A DNA stretch of 64,000 nucleotides from Siphonodentalium dalli (lineage: Eukaryota; Mollusca; Scaphopoda; Gadilida; Siphonodentaliidae), in contig CP136067.1 of assembly GCA_032622095.1 (NCBI GenBank), forward strand, positions 178,844,556-178,908,555, in the 5' to 3' direction. The stretch's first letter is position 1; the number at the start of each line of letters is the position of its first letter. This document shows, piece by piece, positions 35,181 to 45,799 of the stretch. Below the pieces are notes generated by a model, which did no database searches, was not told the origin of the DNA, and was given only the letters and a program-made list of their open reading frames with translations. The translations under genes and the position numbers were made by a program.

Positions 35181-38100
35181 ATGATGGCCGGTGTTGATGA
35201 CTTACAGTCAATGGAGCGGAACGATGAGTTATTAGATAAGATTACAGCTCAGATTGGTAAATTAAGGAAACAGATTGAAAGACTCCATGAGGAGCAGGAG
35301 ATGGAAATGCAGAACGAGAATGCCTATTACACCAATTATTATAATAATGGTTATGATTATAATAACACTTATTCTAGGCGTAGACGGTATAAGCAGAAGA
35401 GGTCACAGAACCATAAAGGTTCACAGAGAGATGCTCATGAAGTGAATGATTTTAATCATCCTTCTAATGACAGGTTGCAAGATGATATAAATTGTTCCAG
35501 ACAATTTGTAGGTTGTTATAAATGTGGAGAGGACTCACATTTTTCTAGAGGTTGTAGGAATTTCAGGTACTGGAATAGGGGCAGAGCCAAACAGACTTAT
35601 AATAGTCATTCTTCCAGACCTCAGCAGCAGTCCATGAATTTTAATTTACAGGATCCTTCTGGTTTAAGTGGAAGTCCCGCAGAGACTGAAGTTCAGGTAG
35701 CTGGCTTTAATACAAAAGCACTTCTTGATACAGGGAGCACAGTCAGTACTATTTCAGAGCGGTTTTATACTTCATTTTTGTCGAAGTCCCCACTTCAGCC
35801 TCTAAACCAGATCCTAAACATTGAGTGTGCAGATGGTAAAAGTCTTCCGTACCTAGGGTACATAGACTGTCCAGTGACAGTTTCTGAGTTTACTCGGAAT
35901 GCGACAAGAGATTGTATTTTTCTTGTAGTGCCAAATAGCAATTATAACTTTTCAGTTCCAGTGTTGTTAGGTACAAATGTGTTAGCTGATTTCATGGAGA
36001 TTTGTAAGCAGCAGCATGGTTCCAAGTTTTTGCAGGTATCTAATCTGTCTTCTCCATGGTATATGTCATTCCGCTGTATGACATTCAGAGAAAGGAACCT
36101 TGCAAAGAATAATTTTGTTTTAGGGCAGGTTAAATCTGCAGAGAATCAGCATTTGATCCTTCATCCAAACACAAAGAAAGTTCTTTCAGGTTTTATTGAT
36201 CACAAGATGCCATATCAGCCTACATGTGCAATTTTGCAACCACTTCCAGATGATAGTCGATTTGATTTTTTAGAAATATGTCCGTATGTTGTTAAATATG
36301 ATTGCAAGAGTAATGATTCGATTGATGTTCATCTGTCCAACATTTCTTCCAGAACCATTAGCATTGCTCCTAACTCGGTAATATGCCAGATTCAACCTGT
36401 TTCAGTAGAGGATACCGAGGAGTCTAAGCCTGGTGAAACAAGTTATTCATTTACAGATCAACTTCAGTTTGACTTATTTTCTTTGACAGCTGATGAATTT
36501 AAAGCTGGGATGAAACTTATTAAAAGTTTTTCAGATGTTTTCTCTCAGAGTGACTTGGACTTAGGTTTTTATAACAGGATTAAACATCGGATTGATATGT
36601 ATGACAGTACACCTTTTAAGCAGCGTGCAAGACACATTCCACCTAGTATGATTGAAGAGGTCAGAAATCATCTTCATCAGTTACTTTCAGCTGGAGTTAT
36701 TAGAAGATCCAGGAGTCCATTCTCTTCTAATGTTGTGCTTGTTAGGAAGCGCGGTTCTAATGCTCTTAGACTCTGTGTTGATTACAGGCAACTCAATAAA
36801 CAGACTATACCTGATAATTATGCTTTGCCTAGGCCAGAAATGTTGTTTGATTCTCTCAAAGGTGCCAAGTACTTCTCTGTGCTTGATTTGAAAATGGGTT
36901 TTCATCAATTAGAAATCTCCGAGGAACACAAAGAGAGAACTGCTTTTTCTGTTTCAGGATTAGGATTTTACGAGTACAATCGTTTAGCTTTTGGACTTAA
37001 CAATAGTCCAAGTTCATTTCAGAGAATGATGGAGGATTGTCTCGAAGGTTTAAACCATAATATCTGCAATATTTATATTGATGACATCATTATTTGGTCG
37101 CAGACGGTTCCAGAGATGATAGAGCGACTTGAAGCTGTTTTTGACAGATTGAGGCAGTGTAATTTGAAGCTCGCACCTTCAAAATGCAAATTCTTTCAAC
37201 GTAAATGTACTTATGTTGGTTTTGTAGTTTCAGAGCATGGAATTGAAACTGATCCTGAGAAAGTTGACAAAATTGTCAATTGGCCAGCTCCGGAGAATCC
37301 AGATCAGTTGAGGAAATTTTTAGGTTTCTGTGGTTTTTACAGGAAATTTGTCAAGAATTTTTCTGCAATTTCTAAACCTCTTACAGATTTACTCCCACCC
37401 ACTAATGTTAAGAAGTCAAAGAATAAGCTTAAATCATCTTTTACAGGTAAATGGAAATGGGAAAGTGAGCAGCAGTCTGCATTTGATTATTTGAAAGATC
37501 GTCTTTCAAATCCCCCCATTTTAGGCTACCCCGACTATAGCAGACCATTTGAAATCCATATTGATGCGTCCCGGCATGGTTTAGGTTGTGTCCTTCTCCA
37601 GGAAGACGATGGCGTGATGCGGGTGATAGCATATGGCAGCCGAGGTACTACTGCCGCAGAGAAGAATTATCCCGCACACAAATTAGAATTTTTAGCTTTG
37701 AAATGGACAGTGACTGAGAAGTTTTATGATTACTTATATGGAAATTATTTTGTTGTGTATACAGACAATAACCCTTTAACTTATGTACTTACTTCAGCTA
37801 AATTAGATGCTACAGGACAAAGGTGGTTGTCAGCCCTTGGTGCTTTTAAATTCGATATTCTCTATAAGCCTGGTAAGACCAATACAGTTGCAGATGTTTT
37901 ATCTAGGTTGGATGAGCCTTCTTCAGCTTTTAATCATGAATTCATTCCAGTTGAATCCGTAAAGACTATCTGTAACTCTTTACAGGTTCAGCAGCCTTTT
38001 GTTGAGAGTTTATGTGTTGACTCTGATGTATTGAAACCAGTTGATGAATTAGGTTATGATCTTGATGAGATGAATTACAAGGATTGGAGGAGAGCACAGG

Positions 38101-40196
38101 AGCGAGATAATGTTTTATCATTTTGGATGACAGCAGTTAGGCAGAAGAAATGTCCGAATAGAAGGTCTTTGCCTCCTTCAAAGGATCATTCTCCTTTTTT
38201 CAGGCATTTTTCGAAGTTGAAGTTGCAGAGAGGTGTTTTATATAGAGAGTCAACTTTTAATGGTAGTTCAACGTCTCAACTTGTATTACCTTCTTCTTAT
38301 GTTAGACTTGTATTGAAGTCATTGCATAATGACATTGGACATCCCGGACGGGATAGGACTATTTCTCTGGTGAAAGAAAGATTTTATTTCCCCAGCATTG
38401 ACAGTATAGTAGATAACTGGATCAAGAATTGCCATAGATGTAAAAGGAGAAAGACTTCTACAAATTTTAGAGCTCCTTTAGTTTCAGTTTCTACTTCACA
38501 GCCACTTGAGTTAGTTTGTATTGATTTTTTGTGTTTAGAATCTTGTAAAGGTGGTTATGAAAATGTTCTTGTTATTACAGATCACTTTACAAAGTATGCT
38601 CAAGCTTTTGCTACCAAGAATCAGACAGCCAAGACTACAGCCGATATCTTATTCAATAATTTCTTTATTCATTATGGCTACCCACAGCGTATACATAGTG
38701 ATCAAGGTGCAAATTTTGAGTCACAAGTCATTTCAGAACTCTGTCAGCTGTGTGGTATACAGAAGTCTAGGACTACGCCTTACCACCCCATGGGTAATGG
38801 CATTACAGAACGATTTAATCGTACACTCATAGGAATGTTAGGTACTCTTCATCCTGACCAAAAGAAAGATTGGAAATCCTTTATTGGTCCACTTGTTCAT
38901 GCATATAATTGCACACGTCACGAAACTACAGGTTATGCACCATATTTGTTAATGTTTGGCAGAGAACCAAGGTTACCAATTGATGTCATGTTTGGTTTGC
39001 ATAAATCTGATTCTGATGATGATCGTTCATATTGTGATTATGTTACTGACCTTAAGCACAGACTTAGAGAATCTTACAGGTTAGCTTCCAGTGGTATGTC
39101 TAAGTCTCAAGAAGGTCATAAGAGGAATTATGACAAGAAAGTGAGAGGCGCTACTATACATGTAGGCGACCGTGTACTTGTCAAAACTTTAGCATTTGAT
39201 GGCAGGCATAAATTGGCGGATAAATTTGATCCGGAGGTATATGTTGTGAAAGAGCAACCGAATAGTGATATTCCAGTTTTTGTATTACAGGATGACTCAG
39301 GTAGAACCAGAACTTTACATAGGAATCATTTATTACCTATTGGTTCAATTCCTTTTGATCTTCCAGTTGATGATCCAACAGTTAAACCCGATTCTTCTAA
39401 AGGTGTTGATGTTCCAGCTGGACAAGATCCTGTCAGACCTGTCCCCAAACCAAGAACTGCGAGGAAAGATTATATTCCAGGCACTGTTGACAAATCTCAT
39501 AAAGAGAACAGACTTAATGGTCGTGTTAGTGATAGTGATGAGGAGTCAGTGGTTATGTTTATACCGCATATTGTTCCAAGTGTTTCATTTGTTTCAGGTG
39601 ATGCGGATAATGGAGGTCCACCTCGTCCTGATGACGATCGGCGTTCGAGGATGGATCCTGGTATTTCTTCCAGTGGTGACGACCGCACTCCAAATAGGGA
39701 GCCTAGTGAAGATAATGTGATAGAATTTGTTTCAGATTATGATACACATGAGCCATTCGTTCAGACAGAACTTAGGTCCACAGGTGTACATGTAGAGGCT
39801 GAGAATAGTGTTGAGATTAATGATATTGTTCCTTCTGCAGCTGTTGCAGATGATGGAGAACGAGTTAGCGGAGATGGTGATAGAATTGTAGCTTTTGTTT
39901 CAGATGATGTAGCCTCAGGTGTTCGTTCAGATGTAGTGATTAGTAGATCTGGTAATGAGGAAATTTCTTCCAATATAGATACCAGTGTGCCAAGTCCAGT
40001 GCCTAGGAGATCGACAAGAGAAAGGAGTAAGCCATCGTGGATGCAGAAAGGAGACTTTGTTGTCAATAAATTGCAACCTATTTCAGGTAGCATGATAGAC
40101 AAAAATGAGTTAATTAAGAAACTTACGGACAATCAGTTATTTTCCAGAGTTTCTCCTGATGTACTACAGTCAATATTTGAGTCAATACTTAAGTGA
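35181..40196 (+). CDS. pol: retrotransposon polyprotein (NC-PR-RT-RH-IN)
   Basis: A single intact 1671-residue ORF. Residues 15-45 form a probable short coiled coil, followed by a Tyr/Asn-rich and basic region. A CCHC zinc knuckle follows (CYKCGEDSHFSRGC, residues 112-125). Aspartic protease: LLDTGST at 181-187, catalytic Asp183. Reverse transcriptase: LCVDYRQLN at 531, SVLDLKMGFHQ at 566, and the YIDD box at 632-635. RNase H: Asp795 in HIDAS, Glu836, Asp862 in YTDNN. Integrase: HHCC zinc finger (His1049, His1054, Cys1084, Cys1087) and a DDE core Asp1115, Asp1174, Glu1210 with 35 residues between the last two. A GPY/F-like module follows at about 1325-1390, then a long acidic Ser-rich tail ending in RRSTRERSKPSW at 1609-1620. 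All catalytic residues are present. There is no capsid domain N-terminal to the zinc knuckle. Start chosen as the first ATG of a Met-Met pair; the second is equally possible. Confidence 0.95.
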   Translation: MMAGVDDLQSMERNDELLDKITAQIGKLRKQIERLHEEQEMEMQNENAYYTNYYNNGYDYNNTYSRRRRYKQKRSQNHKGSQRDAHEVNDFNHPSNDRLQDDINCSRQFVGCYKCGEDSHFSRGCRNFRYWNRGRAKQTYNSHSSRPQQQSMNFNLQDPSGLSGSPAETEVQVAGFNTKALLDTGSTVSTISERFYTSFLSKSPLQPLNQILNIECADGKSLPYLGYIDCPVTVSEFTRNATRDCIFLVVPNSNYNFSVPVLLGTNVLADFMEICKQQHGSKFLQVSNLSSPWYMSFRCMTFRERNLAKNNFVLGQVKSAENQHLILHPNTKKVLSGFIDHKMPYQPTCAILQPLPDDSRFDFLEICPYVVKYDCKSNDSIDVHLSNISSRTISIAPNSVICQIQPVSVEDTEESKPGETSYSFTDQLQFDLFSLTADEFKAGMKLIKSFSDVFSQSDLDLGFYNRIKHRIDMYDSTPFKQRARHIPPSMIEEVRNHLHQLLSAGVIRRSRSPFSSNVVLVRKRGSNALRLCVDYRQLNKQTIPDNYALPRPEMLFDSLKGAKYFSVLDLKMGFHQLEISEEHKERTAFSVSGLGFYEYNRLAFGLNNSPSSFQRMMEDCLEGLNHNICNIYIDDIIIWSQTVPEMIERLEAVFDRLRQCNLKLAPSKCKFFQRKCTYVGFVVSEHGIETDPEKVDKIVNWPAPENPDQLRKFLGFCGFYRKFVKNFSAISKPLTDLLPPTNVKKSKNKLKSSFTGKWKWESEQQSAFDYLKDRLSNPPILGYPDYSRPFEIHIDASRHGLGCVLLQEDDGVMRVIAYGSRGTTAAEKNYPAHKLEFLALKWTVTEKFYDYLYGNYFVVYTDNNPLTYVLTSAKLDATGQRWLSALGAFKFDILYKPGKTNTVADVLSRLDEPSSAFNHEFIPVESVKTICNSLQVQQPFVESLCVDSDVLKPVDELGYDLDEMNYKDWRRAQERDNVLSFWMTAVRQKKCPNRRSLPPSKDHSPFFRHFSKLKLQRGVLYRESTFNGSSTSQLVLPSSYVRLVLKSLHNDIGHPGRDRTISLVKERFYFPSIDSIVDNWIKNCHRCKRRKTSTNFRAPLVSVSTSQPLELVCIDFLCLESCKGGYENVLVITDHFTKYAQAFATKNQTAKTTADILFNNFFIHYGYPQRIHSDQGANFESQVISELCQLCGIQKSRTTPYHPMGNGITERFNRTLIGMLGTLHPDQKKDWKSFIGPLVHAYNCTRHETTGYAPYLLMFGREPRLPIDVMFGLHKSDSDDDRSYCDYVTDLKHRLRESYRLASSGMSKSQEGHKRNYDKKVRGATIHVGDRVLVKTLAFDGRHKLADKFDPEVYVVKEQPNSDIPVFVLQDDSGRTRTLHRNHLLPIGSIPFDLPVDDPTVKPDSSKGVDVPAGQDPVRPVPKPRTARKDYIPGTVDKSHKENRLNGRVSDSDEESVVMFIPHIVPSVSFVSGDADNGGPPRPDDDRRSRMDPGISSSGDDRTPNREPSEDNVIEFVSDYDTHEPFVQTELRSTGVHVEAENSVEINDIVPSAAVADDGERVSGDGDRIVAFVSDDVASGVRSDVVISRSGNEEISSNIDTSVPSPVPRRSTRERSKPSWMQKGDFVVNKLQPISGSMIDKNELIKKLTDNQLFSRVSPDVLQSIFESILK

Positions 40197-41208
40197 ACTC
40201 TTGTTTTCAGGTGATATCAGTTCATCTGTGCAAGATGTATCCATATTCAGTTTACTCATGTATTTATTCCAGTAAATTTTCAGAACATTAATATTTCCAG
40301 TTAGTTACAGTTGTGCCTGTGACTACCTATCATTACAGTGATTTTCTCTGTAACATGGCATGCACTGCCTTGTTAGGATATTTCTCACATGTAATGTGAG
40401 CATTCAATCTGTGATGTACCTTGAACATATGTTGTGTCATATGTCAGATATTGTTGTGTCCATTGATTATCTTTTAATATGTATTGTGTACTGTTAGGTA
40501 TCATGTGTCATCTTCGTACGATCAGAGGTATAACTAGTTTTCCAGCTGACGATCCAGTGTAGAGCTACGACTCATTTGAGGTACCAGTTTTCAAGGAATT
40601 TTTTTTTTTTATATGCTCTGTGAGGTGATATTATGTTCCTTTCAACTTATGATTATGTTTTTAACATTTGTGTTTTTGTTTACTCATTGAAATTTCAGAT
40701 GGACCAGTGCGAATGTTGTCTACTTCAAATAGTGAAGCAGATTATGACTTTTCAGCTGATTATTTACCAGCTGTCTTGAATTATTCATGGCATAGTTTCA
40801 GTTATTAGCAGGGATCGATAGTGGTGACTTTAAGTTTGATTTGATTAGTTCATGGATTACTTACAGCATTCTATGTTCAGTTTATTTCGGTTATGATAGT
40901 GTTACATATAATCTCATTATTGCAGAGATACACGACAAATTTTCGACTGACGATCCAGTGGTTTAACTATTTGAGGTTCCAGTTCTCCAAGAAAATTTTG
41001 TTTCTATTTATATACTCTGGTGATATATAGTGTTCATTTCATTTCTCTTTCAGCTAATCGGTTTCGAGATTAGTTCTGAATTCAGTTTTTGAACTCTGAA
41101 TTTATTACATCGTGGTTTAGATGGTGCTCTACTATTATTATTCAGAGTGTGAGAGTTTATTGATATTTTGTAGCTTTCAGTTGAATGATGCGGAGATCAT
41201 TCGCCAAC
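40197..41208 (+). other. 3' untranslated region of the retrotransposon
   Basis: About 1 kb without an ORF between the pol stop and the polypurine tract. Two related blocks about 400 bp apart (both containing CTGACGATCCAGTG followed by ATTTGAGGT.CCAGTT) suggest an old internal duplication. TTTCAG and TTCCAG hexamers are strikingly common, as in the rest of the element. A lost envelope or accessory gene could have occupied this space, but nothing remains to show it. Confidence 0.6.
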
Positions 41209-41219
41209 AAGAGGGAGAG
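41209..41219 (+). promoter_or_regulatory. polypurine tract
   Basis: AAGAGGGAGAG lies directly against the 3' LTR, as expected for the plus-strand primer of reverse transcription. Confidence 0.85.
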
Positions 41220-42269
41220 TGTGACGGTGTAATTTAGCCCTAGTTTATATACAACTAATACAAGTTAATACTGACAACTAGCAGCTAACATATTCATCCA
41301 TATCACCGGTATTTACGACATCCCGTTTACCCTCTCAACTTTGTGTATTCGATCCGTCCCTGTCTTATCACTGTCACTTCAGCCCAATGCTAAACGCTCT
41401 AGTACCGCCACTTCAAATAATTCAGGTAAGCTCGCAGCTGATTAGATGACACATGGTCGCGCGTAAAGTTGTCAAAGGTTAAACAGTTTCGCGGGGTTTT
41501 AGATTAGTTGGTCAGAAAGTAAAGTTGTCTTCGGAAAGTTATTGTCTTAAAGTCTTAGTTTATTTTGTCGTCAAGATGTCGTCAAGTTGTTTAGACTATC
41601 GTTGTATACAGATCCTGACATAGTGGCCTATGTCTCATTGAACTGGTATGTTCACAGTTTCTATATTTTATCGTTATAACATGTTTTTATTAATACTTTT
41701 GTCTTCAAGTAAATCACCATAAGGTTTGTCCATTTTGACATAAAGTATATTTCCTATTTTAATTATATTTTAATGTGATTACTTTTGTGAGGTTATCTCC
41801 CGATAACCTGAGATGCCAGTTTGTAGATATCTCAATTAGATAGATTGGATATCTGGCATTTCTTGTATTTTCAGGAACTCCTCAAGTTCCTTTAACATAT
41901 ATTTGTGTATGCACATATGCGTGCTTATCATGCAAATGGTAATATATTTGCATTTGGTTGCAGGGCCTATTCTATGCCTATACTGATGTATGATAACACT
42001 CTCTGTGTTATGTGAACAGACTATGCCAGTCTGTGGATGATGTTTGATTGTATGTGTTGGTGATGATGATGATAATCAAGATGTGTTATTAAGATGAATA
42101 AATGCTATTGAAGACTACAAAAGGTAATATGAACTTTCCATAGACTCTGCCCACCAAGACTGAGAATTAATTGACGGAGCCCATACTGCCAAGGCTAACT
42201 TTATAAATGTAATGTCAAAGGCTCAAGGACATTTAATAATATAAATTGACCCATAGTAACCCTATGACA
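41220..42269 (+). repeat. 3' LTR (1050 bp)
   Basis: Same ends as the 5' LTR (TGTGACGG ... ATGACA). AATAAA at 42097-42102. It is shorter than its partner by one base near 41343 and by the single 14-bp unit that is duplicated in the 5' copy. Confidence 0.95.
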
Positions 42270-42620
42270 TTATGTGTATTTAGCTGTGCATGGTTCGTTA
42301 ATTAGGCCAGCCTATTGTCATATTAGAACCTTCTCCAATAACATACAAGCTCTCTGCACACTGCTTTGCAGGGAACATTGTGAATTTGGCAACAGTCCAG
42401 GACACGTGGGGTATAATAACTGAACACCTGTGGCCAACTTGATCTCCAGAAGTGGAAGTGGAAGGGACAGTGTAGTGGGGTGGGGTGGGGTAATGGTGGA
42501 AGTTGGATTTTGAGTGTGTATGATTCACAACTTTTGTAAAAAAAAATTAATACACATGAAGTTGGAAATTTCATACATTATTACACTACAACGTAAAGGT
42601 TAAAATACATGGTTACCGTT

Positions 42621-43170
42621 GCCTGGTATCCCAACTAGTAATTATTGTCCCCATTATGATGGGGACGGGGATCGAGTGATGGAGGTATTTTGAGGGGGTG
42701 GGAATGACAACTGTTATAAAGAATTTTAACAGTTGGAAATTTCATACATGATTACACTAACTTTTTGTCCCCATTTATTTTACTGCTGTCTGGAATATCA
42801 AGCAATTAGAACAAATTCAAGCTATATGTGGCCTATCATTCTCAAATAATTTTAATTTCAACTGAAAAACATTTTCAACAATAGGAAATTTCATTGCCTG
42901 GTATCCCAACTAGTAATTATTGTCCCCATTATGATGGGGACGGGGATCGAGTGATGGAGGTGTTTTGGGGGGGTGGGAGTCACAACTGTTATAAAGAATT
43001 TTAACAGTTGGAAATTTCATACATGATTACACTAACTTTTTGTCCCCATTTATTTTACTGCTGTCTGGAATATCAAGCAATTAGAACAAATTCAAGCTAT
43101 ATGTGGCCTATCATTCTCAAATAATTTTAATTTCAACTGAAAAACATTTTCAACAATTGGAAATTTCATT
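42621..43170. repeat. 275-bp direct tandem repeat, two copies
   Basis: The segment from GCCTGGTATCCCAACTAGTA to AACATTTTCAACAAT is repeated at 42621 and 42896. The copies are nearly identical, so the duplication is recent. A G-rich segment (GATGGGGACGGGGATCG) lies in each copy. No gene. Confidence 0.9.
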
Positions 43171-43589
43171 CATGGCCTGGCATTGAACACAATTTAATAA
43201 TTGGAAATTGTTCACATCTGTTCGATACCCCTCCCTCACTTTAAAATTGGGGAAGGTCAATGTCGCCAAAGGGTAGAAAACGTCATATAAACCATTTTTG
43301 GCTTGTTGTCTGGTCCTCATTTCCATACATTATCTCTTCCGGCTAGATACTGCAGGCAACCGGTACATTTTTCCTCCACTAGGCATTTTGTAACACCTTT
43401 ACAAATGTTACAAGTGTTACAATATGCATATTCTTGGCATCTTACTTCATATGATTTCTGAGATACCAGAGATACTATAAACAGTGCCCACATATATCAC
43501 AAACTGTCTTACTTAAAGAGACCAGAGGGAGCATTTAGACTTTAGAGGGGGTATGAGTCCAAGTCTGCAAATATTTAGTGTGTCTGTCA

Positions 43590-44000
43590 TTTGCAGAATG
43601 AGCCCCCCCCCCCCAGAGGGTGAATTTATTGATACTATCTCACATAGTGGGCTTAAGCATCACCAAATTCACACTTTGGGAACCTCATTCTGCTTAGGCC
43701 TCATCTACTATTAGAAACCTAGGATCAGATTGAAATTCCCCAGTTGAAGTTGGTCATGTTCCCCCATTAGTCGCCTCAATTACGAATTTTATCTTCTGGA
43801 AATTAGGGGAAATAAAAACTTCTCACAAGGGAAAACGTAATTAAAAACAATGTTAACTTGAGACTAAAGATACCTTCCAGAAGATGATGGCTAAGCAGAT
43901 GAGGTATCCAGATGGTGAATTTTGTGATGCTAGCCTACTTTGTGGGATAGCATGACTAAATTCACCCTCTGGGGACCTACATGTAATTCTGCAAATGACA
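43590..44000. mobile_element. two MITE-like copies (17.4-kb family) nested in the TIR element
   Basis: Segments with CATTTGCAGAATGAG..CCC, AGAGGGTGAATTTA, a central ATGCTAGCC/GTGGGATAG block, AAATTCACCCTCTGGGGACC and ATTCTGCAAATGACAG occur here twice in varying orientation (about 43590-43710 and 43885-44000). They match 17440-17755. Confidence 0.6.
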
Positions 44001-44339
44001 GCCACACTGTGCAGGCTTGTATGAGTCACATCTTTTGTAAAAAAAATGTTAATAGTTATATTGTTATATTTATATATTATTTTGTTTTTGCATTTAGTTA
44101 TTGTTGTTTTGCACATGCAGGGTGAGGCAGAAAAAAGTTCGGACACTTAGGCAGGGATGGGTGGGTCATCAGCTTAAATTAATTATTTTTTTCAGACTGA
44201 ACATTTTTTCCTCATTCCTTTTCTCAAAATATAGCATAAATTTTTCATCTACATGTATAAATGGACAAAATATTGTATAATGAAGTCAATGCTACATATA
44301 GCAGTATATTGTGTTATATATGAATTTATTCGACACAAA

Positions 44340-44900
44340 CGTGTTAACTCCCCATAGCCCCGCCATTTCTTGACAGGTTGCCCTCATTTTAACAAATCTG
44401 AATCTCAGTCACTAAAGGATCCTCCATACTACCATATATGTAAGCTAAATAGTCCAACCTCTCTTGAGAAGACATTTTAGGAACTACTATAGAGACATAT
44501 AGTTACCGTATGTCCCTGGTCCCAATCTATTTAACCTGGTGAACCCGTCAGAATAAATTTGAACCATAGACACCAAAGAACTCTTCGTACTAATACTAAA
44601 TATCAGTAAAATAGACCTGATGGTCCTTGTGAAGGAAGCATATAAAGAGAAAAACTGTCCTTCGCTTGCCCCCTATTTAACCAGGTAACCCCATTTTAAA
44701 AAATCTGAACAACAGTCTCGATCAAACAAGAACATTCCATGCTAAATAAGCCAACTAGTTCTTGCAAACATATTTTCAGAATTACTATCTGGTGAAATAG
44801 TTATGTCTCTGGCTCTGCCCTTATTTAACTTTGTGATCCATTTTCACAAATCTGTCACCCAATCCAATATTTTTAGACAAAGCTTTTTTAACAAAACTTT
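44340..44900. repeat. diverged ~180-bp direct repeats
   Basis: Three related blocks share 'CC.TATTTAAC..GGT.A.CCC.TTTTA..AAATCTGAA' followed by 'CCATA.TA.C.TA.ATAGTCCAAC'. They begin near 44350, 44520 and 44670, with a partial fourth near 44815. Old and degraded; non-coding. Confidence 0.5.
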
Positions 44901-45199
44901 CAATGATGAGCTAGGTGCATAAGAACACATATTTTTGTATTAATTGGACTTATTTATAACTCTTTTTTTATATATAAGTTTAAACTATATTTGTTTTGTT
45001 AATTGAGTTTTAAAGCGTAAATACAGGAATTGTGCTAAAGCGCAAATAAAGGAATTTAAAACATATTGGAATGTAACAAGGAAAATTCTGTTTTCCTGGA
45101 GTTTGCTTTCCATATTTTGAGAAAAAAAATAAATAGAAACAGACTCCTTCTCGCATCTAAAAATTGAGATTTTATTGTCTGAAAAGTGAGAACACATAT

Positions 45200-45425
45200 T
45201 TTATTTCTACTGGGACTTTAAGTCATTTGTAACATTTGTAACACTTGTAACACCTGTCTACGAGCGGTCTCTCTCTGGTATCTCAGAATAATGTAACACT
45301 TGTAATGCTTTGTAACATGTGACGTCACTACATTGAGACAGTAGAAATAACATAGGCTGCGTTTTTCTACTGGGACTTTAAATCATTTGTAACATTTGTA
45401 ACACTTGTAACACTGTTACAAAATG
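45200..45425. repeat. GTAACA-rich short repeats
   Basis: TTTGTAACATTTGTAACACT and TTCTACTGGGACTTTAA.TC occur twice (about 45207 and 45366). These belong to the inner part of the TIR element's right end. Confidence 0.6.
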
Positions 45426-45799
45426 CCTAGTGGGGGAAAAATGTACCGGATTAATGCAATATATGGTCACCAGGCTCTTTGAGTTTTCCCGGTGATGTTA
45501 TCATATTTCGAATTCCAGAAATGGGCGCGTTATCATTCTTGTCCGTGGTTGCCTATTGCTAATATAAACTTTGATCAATGATTGGGTGAGGGATGTGGTC
45601 TATATGATGTATGGATTCATGCAAAGAGTAGGCTAAAGTAGGATAATAGTAATACAGGTGTTAAACATACCTGTAAATGTTCTATATATAATAATAAATT
45701 GATGGAACATGCAGAGTGTGCCAATGGATTCAAATTTAAATCCATTTAAGGACTTTGCTAACCCAATTTTCCCCAAATTTGATGGAGTCAAAATAAAGG

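Larger units (their letters stand above)
31893..42269 (+). mobile_element. complete Gypsy (Ty3)-type LTR retrotransposon
   Basis: A 10.4-kb element with two LTRs beginning TGTGACGG and ending ATGACA, flanked by a 4-bp target duplication TTAT (31889-31892 and 42270-42273). Internal features in order: primer-binding site, long leader, one intact ORF (zinc knuckle, protease, reverse transcriptase, RNase H, integrase), 1-kb trailer, polypurine tract. The RT-RH-IN order is that of Gypsy-type elements. By eye the LTRs differ by six substitutions, one 1-base and one 14-base length change, so the insertion is recent. The unbroken ORF suggests it could still be active, but the absence of a visible capsid gene is a caveat. 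Confidence 0.95.
43360..45449. mobile_element. ~2.1-kb TIR element
   Basis: The left end runs CCGGTACATTTTTCC then CCACTAGGCATTTTGTAACA. The right end is its complement, TGTTACAAAATGCCTAGTGG and then GGAAAAATGTACCGG. Homology continues inward for about 55 bp through TGTAACACTTGTAACA-type repeats. The interior has no transposase ORF. It holds two copies of the MITE family seen at 17.4 kb and a diverged ~180-bp repeat, so the element is non-autonomous and has collected insertions. Target duplication not determined. Confidence 0.8.

Noticed and set aside
36652-40132. Shorter frames on both strands inside the polyprotein gene
   Set aside because: They are shadows of the intact 1671-codon ORF.
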